Origin: Arachidicoccus sp.
GTDB lineage: Bacteria; Bacteroidota; Bacteroidia; Chitinophagales; Chitinophagaceae
NCBI GenBank assembly: GCA_028283605.1
Contig: JAPWKH010000020.1
Coordinates: 1-64,000, forward strand
Length of the DNA stretch: 64,000 nt
Reading direction: 5' to 3'
In this document: positions 36,333 through 45,958 of the stretch, piece by piece
How the letters are laid out: every line of letters starts with the position of its first letter
Numbering within the stretch: position 1 is the first letter of the stretch
Notes under the pieces: model-generated
What the model saw: the letters and a program-made list of their open reading frames with translations, nothing else
What the model was told of the DNA's origin: nothing
Database searches by the model: none
Translations under genes and position numbers: made by a program

Positions 36333-37829
36333 TTACTTTCTGCTGTAATTCGGCGCCTCCTTAGTAATGTACACATCGTGCGCATGGCTTTCCGCCATAC
36401 CGGCATTGGTAATCTGAATGAAAGTGGCTTTTTGTAATTCTTTAATATTTTTAGAACCGGTCAAGCCCATTCCGGCACGCAATCCGCCGACATATTGTGC
36501 TACGATTTCACTCAAAAATCCTTTATATGCAACACGTCCTTCAATGCCTTCCGGAACAAGTTTCTTTGCGTCATCATCGCCGTCCTGGAAATAACGATCG
36601 CCGCTGCCGGCTTTCATGGCGCCGATGCTGCCCATACCGCGGTATTGTTTGAATTTTCTTCCTTCGAAAATAATGGTTTCACCCGGGCTTTCTTCCACGC
36701 CTGCAAACACACTGCCCATCATTACCGTTTGCGCGCCGGCAGCTAATGCTTTTACCATATCGCCGGTATATCTGATACCGCCATCGGCAATTACCGGAAT
36801 GCCTTTTTCTTTAAGTGCCTGGGCTGCATCCAAAATGGCTGAAAGCTGTGGTACGCCTGCACCGGCAACAATTCTCGTAGTGCAAATAGAACCAGGCCCG
36901 ATACCTACTTTTACTGCATCTGCTCCCGCATCCGCTAAAGCTTTTGCACCGCTTGCTGTAGCAATATTGCCTGCAATCACTTCTATATTTTTGAAATTCT
37001 TTTTTAATGCTGTCAAAGCATTAATAACGCCTTTTGTATGTCCGTGAGAACTGTCAAGCGCCAAAACATCTACGCCTACGTGTAACAATGCTTCGGCTCT
37101 TTCATTTATATCTTTTGTAATGCCCAAAGCGCCGCCGACCAACAATCTTCCGTAGTTGTCCTTTACGGCATTAGGGAAATTTTTCAATTGTAAAATATCG
37201 CGATAGGTAATAAGTCCTATCAATTCGCCTGACTTATTAATGACGGGTAATTTTTCGATCATGTGCTGACGAAAAATTTTCTCTGCTTTTTTTAAGTCTG
37301 TTCCTTCGGGAGCAGTGATTAAGTTTTCTTTGGTCATCACTTCCGAAACTTTTTGTTTGTGATTTGTTTCGAAGCGTAAGTCGCGGTTAGTGATAATACC
37401 TACTAATTTCTTTTTCTGATTAACTACAGGAATACCGCCGATTTTATTTTCTTTCATTAAACGTAAAGCGTCATTTACAGTAGCATCTTCGAACAAAGTA
37501 ACCGGATCGAGGATTAATCCGCTTTCGCTTCTTTTTACTTTACGCACTTGTTCTGCCTGTTTTTCTATAGACATGTTTTTGTGCAGAATGCCCAAGCCGC
37601 CTTCGCGGGCAAGCGCAATTGCCAGGCTTGCTTCCGTAACCGTATCCATTGCGGCGGAAAGCATAGGCGCATTTAATACTATATTTTTGGTAAGATTGCT
37701 TTGTATATTTACTTCAGCAGGTAATACTTCGCTGTATGCAGGTTGTAGCAATACATCATCAAATGTAAGCCCGAAACCGTAAAATCTTGAATCAGATTGT
37801 GTTTTTGAGAGAGAATTTCTTGTTGCCAT
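36333..37829 (-). CDS. guaB: Inosine-5'-monophosphate dehydrogenase
   Basis: 498 aa from ATG 37829 (MATRNSLSK). The (beta/alpha)8 catalytic domain begins with [18 protein letters not shown], the active-site cysteine is in [13 protein letters not shown], and the flap has GSGDRYFQ. Two CBS domains (about 100-215) are inserted as usual. The enzyme oxidises IMP to XMP with NAD+, the first committed step of GMP synthesis. The catalytic residues are all present. Confidence 0.96.
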   Translation of the reverse strand: MATRNSLSKTQSDSRFYGFGLTFDDVLLQPAYSEVLPAEVNIQSNLTKNIVLNAPMLSAAMDTVTEASLAIALAREGGLGILHKNMSIEKQAEQVRKVKRSESGLILDPVTLFEDATVNDALRLMKENKIGGIPVVNQKKKLVGIITNRDLRFETNHKQKVSEVMTKENLITAPEGTDLKKAEKIFRQHMIEKLPVINKSGELIGLITYRDILQLKNFPNAVKDNYGRLLVGGALGITKDINERAEALLHVGVDVLALDSSHGHTKGVINALTALKKNFKNIEVIAGNIATASGAKALADAGADAVKVGIGPGSICTTRIVAGAGVPQLSAILDAAQALKEKGIPVIADGGIRYTGDMVKALAAGAQTVMMGSVFAGVEESPGETIIFEGRKFKQYRGMGSIGAMKAGSGDRYFQDGDDDAKKLVPEGIEGRVAYKGFLSEIVAQYVGGLRAGMGLTGSKNIKELQKATFIQITNAGMAESHAHDVYITKEAPNYSRK

Positions 37830-37919
37830 GCGCAAAGGTATAGTGATAAATATTTCTCTGCAAAAAAATATTTTTTTCAATTCTTCGTGAACCAATGCGG
37901 CAACATCTGAAATGGAAAT

Positions 37920-39095
37920 TTATGCATTTATTCCAAGCCATGCCATCGTGCCCATGCCGATTTCTATTGCATTTTCATCTACATTAAATTTTGGCGTATG
38001 TACATTGTGAACAATGTCATGTGCTTCATCTCTTACACCAAGTCGAAAAAAGCAGCCGGGAATTTTTTGAGTATAATATCCGAAATCTTCCGCGCCCATG
38101 CGTAGTTCGGTTTCGGAAACATTTTCTTCTCCGATAAATTCTTTTGCGAAGCCGGCAGCGGTTTGTGTAAGCAATTCATTATTATCAACTGATGGATAGC
38201 CGACATCGATTAAGAGATCTATCTCAGCGCCTGTAGATATTTTTAATCCCTCAATATGTTTGCGGATAAGCTCATGTGCTTTATAACGCCAGGTTTCGTC
38301 CATTGCTCTGAAAGTGCCTTTCAGCTTTACTTCCGAAGGAATTACATTAGTTGTATGACCGCCATTAAATGCGCAAACAGACAATACGGAAGGTGAGAAA
38401 GGATTGCAGTTGCGACTGATAATTTGCTGTAAATCCACCACTAATTGCGAGGCAACCAAGATTGTATCTACTGTAAGTTGCGGCGCGGCTGCGTGACCAC
38501 CTTCGCCTTTTATGGTAATATAAATTTCATCTGCACTTGCCATTACTTTTCCCGAACGGAAACTCAGCTTGCCGCAATCCAAGCCGGGATGAACATGCAA
38601 GCCGATGATACCTTGCGGCGTAGGATTTTCCAGTACGCCATCTTTGATCATTAGGCTGGCGCCACCGGGATTTTTTTCTTCGCCGGGTTGAAAAATCAAT
38701 TTTACAGTTCCTTGCCAAGAATCTTTGATTTGTTGTAAAATTTTTGCCGCTCCAAGCAAACACGTTGTATGCACATCATGGCCGCAAGCGTGCATGACGC
38801 CTGCATTTTGTGATTTATAGGCTATGTTGTTTTCTTCTTCTATCGGTAATGCGTCCATATCGGCACGGAGAGCTATTATACGTGCGTAAGGATTTTTGCC
38901 TTCGATGATAGCTACTACTCCTGTGGTTGCTTTTGTTTCAAATGGAATGTGCCACTCACTCAGCTTTGATTGTACGAATTTGGATGTTTCAAATTCTTCA
39001 TAACTCAATTCGGGATGTGCATGCAAGTGATGGCGAATTTGAATAAATTCATTTTTGTATTGTGTAGCGAGTTCTTTTATTGTTTCTTTCAACAT
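37920..39095 (-). CDS. M20 family N-acyl-amino-acid amidohydrolase
   Basis: 391 aa, a peptidase M20D enzyme (hippurate hydrolase / HipO-like). Metal-binding and catalytic blocks are visible: RADMDALPIEEEN, MHACGHDVHTTCLLG, FQPGEEKNPGGA and RMGAEDFGYY. A dimerisation domain is inserted near 185-295. It removes acyl groups from amino acids in the cytosol. The gene stands between guaB and a long intergenic repeat. Confidence 0.92.
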   Translation of the reverse strand: MLKETIKELATQYKNEFIQIRHHLHAHPELSYEEFETSKFVQSKLSEWHIPFETKATTGVVAIIEGKNPYARIIALRADMDALPIEEENNIAYKSQNAGVMHACGHDVHTTCLLGAAKILQQIKDSWQGTVKLIFQPGEEKNPGGASLMIKDGVLENPTPQGIIGLHVHPGLDCGKLSFRSGKVMASADEIYITIKGEGGHAAAPQLTVDTILVASQLVVDLQQIISRNCNPFSPSVLSVCAFNGGHTTNVIPSEVKLKGTFRAMDETWRYKAHELIRKHIEGLKISTGAEIDLLIDVGYPSVDNNELLTQTAAGFAKEFIGEENVSETELRMGAEDFGYYTQKIPGCFFRLGVRDEAHDIVHNVHTPKFNVDENAIEIGMGTMAWLGINA

Positions 39096-39209
39096 GAGGT
39101 AAAGTTATTTCATTGCTTGTAACTTACATATTGTTTTGCAAGAAAAATTGTATTTGTATATATGTATTATCATGAGTAAAAATGATAAAAATAAAGCGGC
39201 TTTCCAATC

Positions 39210-39361
39210 GCGTTGAGCGCGTGAGGGATAGTAAGGGCGCGACGAAGGAGCGGTGCGGAGTGCAACGCAGCACCGGAGCGAAGCGCAGCCCTGCATAGCC
39301 CGACAGCACGCGGCGGTTTTAAGGATTTTTTGAATTGTAAACGTAGCGTGGTGGCACGCCC
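39210..39361 (+). repeat. GC-rich intergenic repeat, copy A
   Basis: About 150 bases in a 314-bp gap, far richer in G and C than the surroundings. From GCGTTGAGCGCGTGAGGG to the CATAGCCCGAC block it matches the reverse complement of 44063-44157 with only two differences over about 94 bases. The other end finishes with GGCACGCCC in both copies, next to a small GCGTG/CACGC stem. It has no ORF of note and looks like a dispersed mobile or structural intergenic element. Confidence 0.85.
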
Positions 39362-39416
39362 TGAAAAATATACCGGAATAGAATCTACATGAAATTTATT
39401 TTTTTAATTTGTGATA

Positions 39417-39929
39417 ATGAGAACTGAGCATCATCCGTTTGAGCCATTTGTGCCGGCAGATATGGAATTTTTAATTGTCGGAAGTTTTCCGGGAAAGGAG
39501 CAAACGCAGTCGGAAATGCTGTTGGAGCAATGGTTTTATGGTGCGCCGAGAAATTTGTTTTGGAGAATAATGGAGGGTGTGTATGACTTGGAATTGAGAT
39601 CTCAACGGGCAAAAAGATCGTTGCTTAGTTCTTTAAAAATAGGGCTGACGGATATTATTCTGAAAGCGGAAAGAAAATTGGATTCGAACCTTGACGGGAA
39701 TTTACATGTGGTTGAGTGGAACGATAAGGCTATCGCGAAAATTTTGCATCGCTATCCCGATGTAAAAATTCTTTGTACAAGCAAGTTTGTTGAGAAGCAT
39801 GTTAAAAGGCGTTTTCCTTTGCATGCGAATATATGGACGCTGCCTTCGCCATCGCCGCGCTACGCGAGGATGAGTGTTGCTGAAAAAATAGAGGTTTATA
39901 AAAATATTTTGCCTAAGAAAAAAGGATAA
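39417..39929 (+). CDS. Uracil-DNA glycosylase superfamily protein
   Basis: 170 aa from ATG 39417; a GTG two codons earlier is also in frame. The fold signature of the UDG/TDG superfamily is seen in FLIVGSFPGKEQT, followed by WFYGAPRNLFW, which resembles the YYxHPRNxFW block of hypoxanthine/TDG-type glycosylases, and the C-terminal LPSPSPRYARM, which sits where the DNA-intercalation loop lies. It probably removes uracil or deaminated bases from DNA. The exact base specificity is uncertain. It is convergent with the BatC-like gene, 5 bases apart. Confidence 0.8.
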   Translation: MRTEHHPFEPFVPADMEFLIVGSFPGKEQTQSEMLLEQWFYGAPRNLFWRIMEGVYDLELRSQRAKRSLLSSLKIGLTDIILKAERKLDSNLDGNLHVVEWNDKAIAKILHRYPDVKILCTSKFVEKHVKRRFPLHANIWTLPSPSPRYARMSVAEKIEVYKNILPKKKG

Positions 39930-39934
39930 AGTAG

Positions 39935-40618
39935 TTACCAATCTTTTCCGTTTTTAGGAATGCCGCCGCTTGCTTTTTGCTCGTTCAGTTTTTTTTGAGT
40001 GTCTTTTTCTTGCTCACGCAAGGCTTTTAATAATTGTTCAGCTTGTTGTTTGGACATTTGGTTTTGCTGTTGCTGCTCCTTATTTTGCTGCTCTTTATTT
40101 TGTTGTTGCTGTTTATCTTTTGGCTGTTGCTGATTTTGTTTATTCTGGTTTTGCTGCTTTTGATTGTCTTGCTGTTTCTTTAATTCGTTCAGGGCTTTTT
40201 GCAGGTTTTCGCGCGCGTCTTTATCGCCGGGATTAATTCGCAAAGAATTCTCATAAGCTTTAACCGCATCTTCGTATTTTTTTGCTTTAGAAAGGGAAAC
40301 ACCTTTGTCGTAATTTAACTTTGCATTGAGATCGGGCGTATTTTTTTTATTGTTTAATGCAGCATCAAAATTGCTGACTGATTTATCAGCTTCTAATAAT
40401 TTCCCCTGTGCAATTGCAAGATTAATGCGCGCAGCATCATTTTTCGGATTAATTGCCAACGCTTTTTGATAGAGTGCTGAAGCGGTTTTCATATCGCCTT
40501 TGTCATAAGCTTTGTTGCCGGCAAATACTTCTTTGTTTCCTTTTGGGGAAGTGCTTTCGGATTGCGCATGCGTGTGTGATGAAAGCAAAATTAATGATAT
40601 GATTAAAAGATACTTCAA
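39935..40618 (-). CDS. BatC-like TPR protein with Q-rich tail
   Basis: 227 aa with a signal peptide (cleavage near residue 18), two or three TPR repeats (about 30-140, with KALAINPKNDAARINLA and NSLRINPGDKDARENLQK), then a Gln/Lys/Asn-rich low-complexity stretch (about 150-200) and a polar tail ending in KNGKDW. This layout is typical of BatC in the Bacteroidota bat operon (aerotolerance), in which a TPR protein works with two von Willebrand factor A proteins. The start overlaps the BatB-like stop by four bases. The role in the envelope is not established. Confidence 0.8.
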   Translation of the reverse strand: MKYLLIISLILLSSHTHAQSESTSPKGNKEVFAGNKAYDKGDMKTASALYQKALAINPKNDAARINLAIAQGKLLEADKSVSNFDAALNNKKNTPDLNAKLNYDKGVSLSKAKKYEDAVKAYENSLRINPGDKDARENLQKALNELKKQQDNQKQQNQNKQNQQQPKDKQQQQNKEQQNKEQQQQNQMSKQQAEQLLKALREQEKDTQKKLNEQKASGGIPKNGKDW

Positions 40619-41622
40619 ACTAAATTCTTTTTACGTTCCGGAATGAATAATTCTATAATGAGTAATAACAGCATAATTGCTATTAAATAAGGAAAGAAAT
40701 AGAAATAGTTTATCCGACCCATTTTGCCGGAAACTATTAATTTCTTTTCCATAGAATTGATTTTTTTTATAATGTCGTTGGTAACAGATAGGTTATTATC
40801 GAGCAATGCAAATTCTCCTCCTGTGTTTTTGGCTATCATTTTCAATTCCGCATCGTTCAGTTTGGAGATCACGGTATTTCCGTTTTCATCTTTCTTATAT
40901 TCATTTGTTGCAGGATCAAGAATTGGAGATCCGTTTGCTGTGCCTACACCGATAGTAAATACGGTAACGCCCGCATCGGTTAAGGTTTTTACAGCATTAT
41001 CGGTAGATTTATCATGGTCTTCACCATCTGTAATCAGAATAACGGCTTTGTGTTTTTTGTCGTGCTCATCAAGTGCATTGTTCGCCGTTAAAAGTGCATC
41101 GCCGATGGCCGTGCCTTGTATGGGAACAGCATCTGTATTTATATTGGATAAGTACATTTTTACAGCTCCGGCATCGTCTGTCAAAGGCATTTGTAAAATA
41201 GCTTGCCCTGCAAAAACCACGAAGCCTACCCGATTGTTGTATAACTGATCCGTAAGTTTGCTTATAAGTTGCTTTGCCCTGTCCAGACGAGTTGGCTTAA
41301 TGTCTTGTGATAGCATACTCTTGCTTACATCCAATGCGATGATAACATCTATCCCGGCGGAATTTTCCTCTTTTTTAGAATCGTTTCTGCGCAAATTTGC
41401 AGCAGCAATAATCCCGAAAAAAAGAGCAATAAGAATCAGATAAAATTTAAGGTTGAATAGTTTTGACGAATAGCTGCTTGTCAATTTTTTTACCAAAACC
41501 TCATCGCCCAGCGATTGCCTAATTTTTGATTTTAAACGCAATAAGCGAATAAATAAAAAAACTAAGAATGCCAGCGCGGCAATTGTCGATAAATAACCAA
41601 TATGTTCAAATGATATATGCAT
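40615..41622 (-). CDS. batB: BatB-like von Willebrand factor A membrane protein
   Basis: 335 aa: two N-terminal helices (about 8-28 and 58-78), a VWA domain (about 90-285) with the MIDAS motif DVSKS plus T and D residues further on (ITDGEDHD), and a C-terminal helix (about 306-326). This is the BatA/BatB layout of Bacteroidota aerotolerance operons. The BatC-like gene overlaps it downstream, but BatA, the DUF58 protein and the MoxR ATPase that usually precede it are absent; upstream is a beta-lactamase-like gene. The MIDAS would bind a metal for protein-protein contacts in the periplasm or cytoplasm. Confidence 0.82.
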   Translation of the reverse strand: MHISFEHIGYLSTIAALAFLVFLFIRLLRLKSKIRQSLGDEVLVKKLTSSYSSKLFNLKFYLILIALFFGIIAAANLRRNDSKKEENSAGIDVIIALDVSKSMLSQDIKPTRLDRAKQLISKLTDQLYNNRVGFVVFAGQAILQMPLTDDAGAVKMYLSNINTDAVPIQGTAIGDALLTANNALDEHDKKHKAVILITDGEDHDKSTDNAVKTLTDAGVTVFTIGVGTANGSPILDPATNEYKKDENGNTVISKLNDAELKMIAKNTGGEFALLDNNLSVTNDIIKKINSMEKKLIVSGKMGRINYFYFFPYLIAIMLLLLIIELFIPERKKNLV

Positions 41623-41703
41623 ATTTAATCACAAAACTGCAATCTATTTTAAATTCCCAAAATAATAATTCTTTTATGTAAATTTTTAACGTAGTTTTTT
41701 TGC

Positions 41704-42492
41704 TTACTTATCGCCTTTCATGAATTCTTTATAAACAAGAATTTCTTTAAGTGTTTTAACCAGCGCAGCTTCCGTCATTGAATCGCCCTGTGCATTGATG
41801 ACGAAAAAATATACGTGCCTGTTTTCTTCGATCCAACCCAATAGCCAGCCAATTTTTCTTCCTTTGGAATCGTAGTGAACAGATGTTTTATATGAAAGTG
41901 AATACATTGTATTATTTTCTTTCAGCATTAAATTCTGCACGATTTTTTGTACTCTTTTCTGAAAAGGAAATAAAGAAAAATAAAACTTGTCGATAAAGCC
42001 AAGCTGTACATCAGGCGTAATTTTAAGAGAATCATTTAACCAAAAATATTCGTCAGCAGATTTGATTTTTGTATTGCCGTATTTCAAGCTGTCCAACCAA
42101 AACTGTAAGGTGTCTTTCCCTACGGAATAAGCTATTGAAGCAAATGCAGTATCATTATTTTTCTCAAACACATTTTTCAGTGATGCAGAAGACGAATCAT
42201 GATTATATTTGATAATACTGTTTTCATCTTTCAGACGGCCGGTTTCCAAAGCTATAAGAGCATTAATAATATCAAACGTGGCGCCCGGTGAATAAGCAGA
42301 ATCTTTGTACCTCTCAAGATTGTAAATATCGAATGTTGTATGGCCATTATCCAACAGAGCAAATGTACCGGAGATATTATTTTCTTTAAAAAATTTTTCA
42401 ATCCCATTATCTACATTCACATTATTATAGCGGCAGCCAGTAAACATCCAGCTCAATGAAATGAAGAATGTGACAATTAAAAATTTTTTCAT
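41704..42492 (-). CDS. Class D beta-lactamase-fold lipoprotein without catalytic residues
   Basis: 262 aa with a lipobox at C20 (SWMFTGCR). The rest follows the class D (OXA/BlaR sensor) beta-lactamase layout: GATFDIINALIALETG aligns with the S-x-x-K block, LKYGN with the YGN motif, and YKTSVHYDSKGRKIGWLLGW with KTG-x-x and the W-x-x-G strand. The catalytic serine position is alanine, the lysine position aspartate, and KTG reads KTS. Beta-lactam hydrolysis by the normal route is therefore not possible. It may bind peptidoglycan or a protein partner instead. No blaR/blaI regulator is near. Family placement rests on these blocks read by eye. Confidence 0.75.
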   Translation of the reverse strand: MKKFLIVTFFISLSWMFTGCRYNNVNVDNGIEKFFKENNISGTFALLDNGHTTFDIYNLERYKDSAYSPGATFDIINALIALETGRLKDENSIIKYNHDSSSASLKNVFEKNNDTAFASIAYSVGKDTLQFWLDSLKYGNTKIKSADEYFWLNDSLKITPDVQLGFIDKFYFSLFPFQKRVQKIVQNLMLKENNTMYSLSYKTSVHYDSKGRKIGWLLGWIEENRHVYFFVINAQGDSMTEAALVKTLKEILVYKEFMKGDK

Positions 42493-42544
42493 TTTATAAT
42501 TTTGGGCAAATGTAATTGATTCAGGCAGTTATTTTTTAATAGGT

Positions 42545-43900
42545 TCAGTTCAATAATAACTTGCTCGCCAGCCCTAATATCAGTAAAAACCCAAATACAT
42601 CCGTAAACGTAGTGATGATGATTGAAGAAGCTACCGCCGGATCTGCGCCAAGCCGTTTAAGTATCAGCGGAATGCCCGAGCCTGTAATGCCTGCAATGAT
42701 AAGATTACCCGTCATTGCAAGAAAAATTACTACACCAAGCAATGGATTGCTATGAAAAACAACAGCCATTATAAAAACGATAATGCCATTTGCCGCGCCG
42801 TTGATTAATCCTACGATAATTTCTTTTTTTACTGCACTCCAAGCCTGCCTGTCCGATAATTCATTTAAAGAAATTCTGCGTACGGTTACTGCCAGCGCTT
42901 GCGTAGCAGCATTGCCGCCCATACCCGCAATGATGGTCATATAACCTGCAATAATGGGAATACGCTTTATCGTAGGATCGAAATGATTAATAACGGCAGC
43001 CGCCAAAAATGCAGTTGCCAGATTAATTACAAGCCAAGGTAAACGGCTCTTTACAGACATTTGCCATGAACCGCTCAGCTCTTCATCTTCCGATACGCCG
43101 GATATTTTAAGAATATCTTCCGTGTTCTCTTCTTCCAGCACATCCATTACATCGTCAAAAGTAATCTGGCCGAGCAGCCTGTCATTCTCATCCACAACAG
43201 GAATCGCGCTAAGGTTATACTGAGACATCAGCTTCGCTACTTCTTCCTGATCGGCGGTAGCATGCACCGAAATAAAATCGGTTCTCAGCAAATCATTTAT
43301 TGTAGTATCTGCGCGCGATTTCAAAATATTTTTGATGGAAACAATACCTGCCAGTTTGTTAGAATCGTCTGTTGCATAAATTGTATAAAACTCTTCTATA
43401 TCCTCCGAACGGCGAATGATTTCATTAATTGCATCCGCTTTATTCTGATGAATATTTACGCTGATGAAGCTGCTGTTCATCAATCCTCCGGCCGTATCCT
43501 CCGGATAAATAAGCAAATTACGGATAGCCTGTGCATCCGCTTTATCCAAATCCTCCAGTATTTCTTCCTGCTCATCTGCATCCAATTGCGAAATGATGTC
43601 CGTAGCATCGTCATAATCAAATTCCTCAATAATCTCTTTTCTTTTCTCCGGATTCAATTGCAGCAATAACTCTTCGGGATGCTGCTCTTCATCCATTTCA
43701 GAAATTGTTTCGGAAGCCACTTCCGTAGGCAACAGATTTACAATTCGCTCCTGTTCCTCCTTCGACAGATGTTCAAAAGCAATCGCAATTTCTGACGGAT
43801 GATATTCAGCCAGCACATTCTCCAAAGCCTCGTCACCACCGGTGTCAAGAACCTCCTTTATTTTATTCACATCCTTATTATCAAATTCGGCTTGCTGCAT
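42545..43900 (-). CDS. mgtE: Magnesium transporter MgtE
   Basis: 451 aa from ATG 43900; the longer frame needs a TTG seven codons upstream. Order: MgtE N-terminal helical domain (about 20-125), two CBS domains (about 130-255) and a C-terminal membrane domain with five helices (about 280-450) containing GNAATQALAVTVR and the pore region. It is a Mg2+ channel gated by cytosolic Mg2+ through the N and CBS domains. All domains are intact. Confidence 0.95.
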   Translation of the reverse strand: MQQAEFDNKDVNKIKEVLDTGGDEALENVLAEYHPSEIAIAFEHLSKEEQERIVNLLPTEVASETISEMDEEQHPEELLLQLNPEKRKEIIEEFDYDDATDIISQLDADEQEEILEDLDKADAQAIRNLLIYPEDTAGGLMNSSFISVNIHQNKADAINEIIRRSEDIEEFYTIYATDDSNKLAGIVSIKNILKSRADTTINDLLRTDFISVHATADQEEVAKLMSQYNLSAIPVVDENDRLLGQITFDDVMDVLEEENTEDILKISGVSEDEELSGSWQMSVKSRLPWLVINLATAFLAAAVINHFDPTIKRIPIIAGYMTIIAGMGGNAATQALAVTVRRISLNELSDRQAWSAVKKEIIVGLINGAANGIIVFIMAVVFHSNPLLGVVIFLAMTGNLIIAGITGSGIPLILKRLGADPAVASSIIITTFTDVFGFLLILGLASKLLLN

Positions 43901-44000
43901 TATGGAATATTTGCCTTGCAAAGGTCTACGTAAATATTGATGATAACAAAAGACACATAAATTTTTTATTTACTTCGGTAATATTTTTTATTCATTTCTT

Positions 44001-44164
44001 GGGCGTGCCGGCAAGCTGGCACGCCAATCTCCAATCGCCAAACAAATTTTGCCGCATGCCGTCGGGCTATGCAGGGCTGCGCTTCGCTCCGGTGCTATGT
44101 TGCACTCCGCACCGCTCCTTCGTCGCGCCCTTACTATCCCTCACGCGCTCAACGCAGCTTTAAA
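44001..44164 (-). repeat. GC-rich intergenic repeat, copy B
   Basis: The inverted partner of the element at 39210-39361. The reverse complement of about 44063-44157 differs from copy A at only two bases in the central 94, and its outer end starts with GGGCGTGCC in a GGCGTGCC/GGCACGCC stem (44002-44025). The segment between that stem and the conserved core differs from copy A. It lies between mgtE and mnmE, just before the mnmE promoter. Confidence 0.85.
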
Positions 44165-44190
44165 GTGTTCCTTATCCTGTAAATAAATAA

Positions 44191-44198
44191 TATTTTTG
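44191..44198 (+). promoter_or_regulatory. -7 box of mnmE
   Basis: TATTTTTG is a full match to TAnnTTTG and lies 11 bases before the mnmE ATG, so the transcript would be nearly leaderless. The upstream TTG element is weak. Confidence 0.4.
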
Positions 44199-44209
44199 CA
44201 AAAAAAAAT

Positions 44210-45595
44210 ATGCAGGAAATATTGACGGGGCGCGGAGATACAATTGTTGCTATTGCCACAGCACAAGGCGTTGGCGCAATCGCAGTGATAAGAGTAAGCG
44301 GCGCTAACGCTATTGATATTGTAAATAAAATATTTCCTTCTAAAGATTTACATCTTCAAAAATCTCACACGCTGCATGTTGGCTTTTTAAAGGAAAACGA
44401 TGAAGTAATAGATGAAGTTGTAATCTCGCTTTTTAAAAATCCAAATTCCTATACAGGAGAAGATGTAATTGAAATCTCGTGCCATGCATCGCCATTTATT
44501 CAACAAAAAATAATCGATTCTATTATCTCAAAAGGAGCCAGGCTGGCATTCGCAGGCGAATTTACACAACGTGCTTTTTTAAATGGCAAAATGGATCTTA
44601 CGCAAGCAGAAGCTGTAGCCGACATCATCGCCGCAGATAGCAAAGCTGCACAGCAAACAGCTTTGAAACAATTGCGCGGCGGCTTCTCAAACGATTTAAA
44701 ACAATTGCGCGAAGAGCTGATTAATTTTGCTGCGTTGATAGAGCTGGAATTGGATTTCTCAGAAGAAGATGTAGAGTTTGCAGACAGAAAAAAATTTGAG
44801 AAACTGATCACAACGCTTAAATCCAAGATATTGGATCTGATAAACTCTTTCAGGTTAGGAAATGTAATTAAAAACGGAGTAAGCGTTGCGATTATCGGCA
44901 AACCGAATGCAGGAAAATCCACGCTGCTCAATGCTTTGCTCAATGAAGAACGTGCCATTGTAAGCAGCATTGCCGGAACTACCCGAGACACAATTGAAGA
45001 AACATTGAATATCAACGGCGTTCTTTTTCGCTTGATTGATACTGCCGGCATTCGCGAGCATACATCTGATGCGATTGAAAAAATTGGCGTGGAAAAAAGT
45101 TTGGAAAAAATGCGCGGCGCCAATATTGTAGTGTATTTGTTTGATGTAAATGAAATGAGTGATGAAGACATTCATTTGCAAAAAGAATTGTTTGAAAAAG
45201 AAAATATCAAATACATTTTGGTAGGTAATAAAATAGATGAATTGAATGAAGATGATTTGAACAAAAAATTTATCGCTCAAAATATCTTATTCATCTCTGC
45301 AAAAGAGAAAGAAAAAATCGATTCGCTTAAACAAAAATTATATGCAAGTGTGATAGATAATTCCATCAATACTGAAAACACAATCGTTACCAATGCCAGA
45401 CACCACGCGGCTTTGAAAAAAATCGAAGAAAGCCTTGATGATATAGAAGCCGGAATGAGAAACCAACTTACGGGTGATTTATTATCTATTGATATCCGCC
45501 GCGCCTTGCATTATTTAGGAGAAATAACCGGCCAAGTTGAAGTAGACAGAGACATCTTAGGAACTATTTTCGGGAAGTTCTGTATCGGCAAATAA
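44210..45595 (+). CDS. mnmE: tRNA uridine-5-carboxymethylaminomethyl(34) synthesis GTPase MnmE
   Basis: 461 aa. A TrmE N-terminal folate-binding domain (about 1-122, GDTIVAIATAQGVGAIAVIRVSG) is followed by a helical domain and an inserted Ras-like G domain (about 220-380) with P-loop GKPNAGKST, G3 DTAGIRE and G4 NKID. The C terminus is the conserved FCIGK with its cysteine. With MnmG it modifies U34 of tRNAs reading NNA/NNG codons. Confidence 0.96.
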   Translation: MQEILTGRGDTIVAIATAQGVGAIAVIRVSGANAIDIVNKIFPSKDLHLQKSHTLHVGFLKENDEVIDEVVISLFKNPNSYTGEDVIEISCHASPFIQQKIIDSIISKGARLAFAGEFTQRAFLNGKMDLTQAEAVADIIAADSKAAQQTALKQLRGGFSNDLKQLREELINFAALIELELDFSEEDVEFADRKKFEKLITTLKSKILDLINSFRLGNVIKNGVSVAIIGKPNAGKSTLLNALLNEERAIVSSIAGTTRDTIEETLNINGVLFRLIDTAGIREHTSDAIEKIGVEKSLEKMRGANIVVYLFDVNEMSDEDIHLQKELFEKENIKYILVGNKIDELNEDDLNKKFIAQNILFISAKEKEKIDSLKQKLYASVIDNSINTENTIVTNARHHAALKKIEESLDDIEAGMRNQLTGDLLSIDIRRALHYLGEITGQVEVDRDILGTIFGKFCIGK

Positions 45596-45958
45596 AACCT
45601 GCAAAAAATCTATAAATAACGATAAACAACAATAAATAAGTGACTGTAATTCATTTGTTACAGGCATTTATATTTGTGTTAAACATATTAAAATACTCAT
45701 ATTTCGTTCAGATTTGCACAGATGTTTGGGCAATGTACAAATCGAAATAACTCAAATGAAAACTAAAAAGGTTCGTTTTTTTGCCGTCAGCGGATACTTC
45801 CCTAATGTAGTTTTTATTGGAAAGCGCTTTGGTAGGCCAATGTATTTTCCTGCCGAATAGTCTCATTTTTCAAAACAGCCTTTGATACAGCATAAAGTTA
45901 AGATTTTGGTTGTTAAAATTTATTCTCGATTAACATGTATCAAATCATGTATCAAATG
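45596..45958. other. Gene-poor stretch before tRNA-Val
   Basis: No gene can be firmly assigned here. A 52-codon minus-strand ORF (45708-45866, beginning MRLFGRKIHWP) is open but unrecognised. On the plus strand only a 34-codon frame (ATG near 45756) exists. A tandem pair of the 12-mer CATGTATCAAAT occupies 45934-45957, and an inverted partial copy TTTGATACA is near 45881. Together with the adjacent tRNA gene this looks like a possible old integration site. Confidence 0.35.

Noticed and set aside
39105-39309. Two minus-strand ORFs of 61-63 codons in the gap after the M20 gene
   Set aside because: They arise from the GC-rich repeat; the inverted copy at 44 kb does not conserve them as genes.
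40035-40165. Simple repeat tract in the BatC-like gene as a microsatellite or CRISPR-like array
   Set aside because: It is Gln-codon low complexity inside a coding frame, without regular repeat and spacer structure. No CRISPR array was seen anywhere in the window.
44500-45171. 223-codon ORF antisense to mnmE
   Set aside because: It is a shadow of the strongly conserved mnmE frame and its serine-rich translation has no domain.
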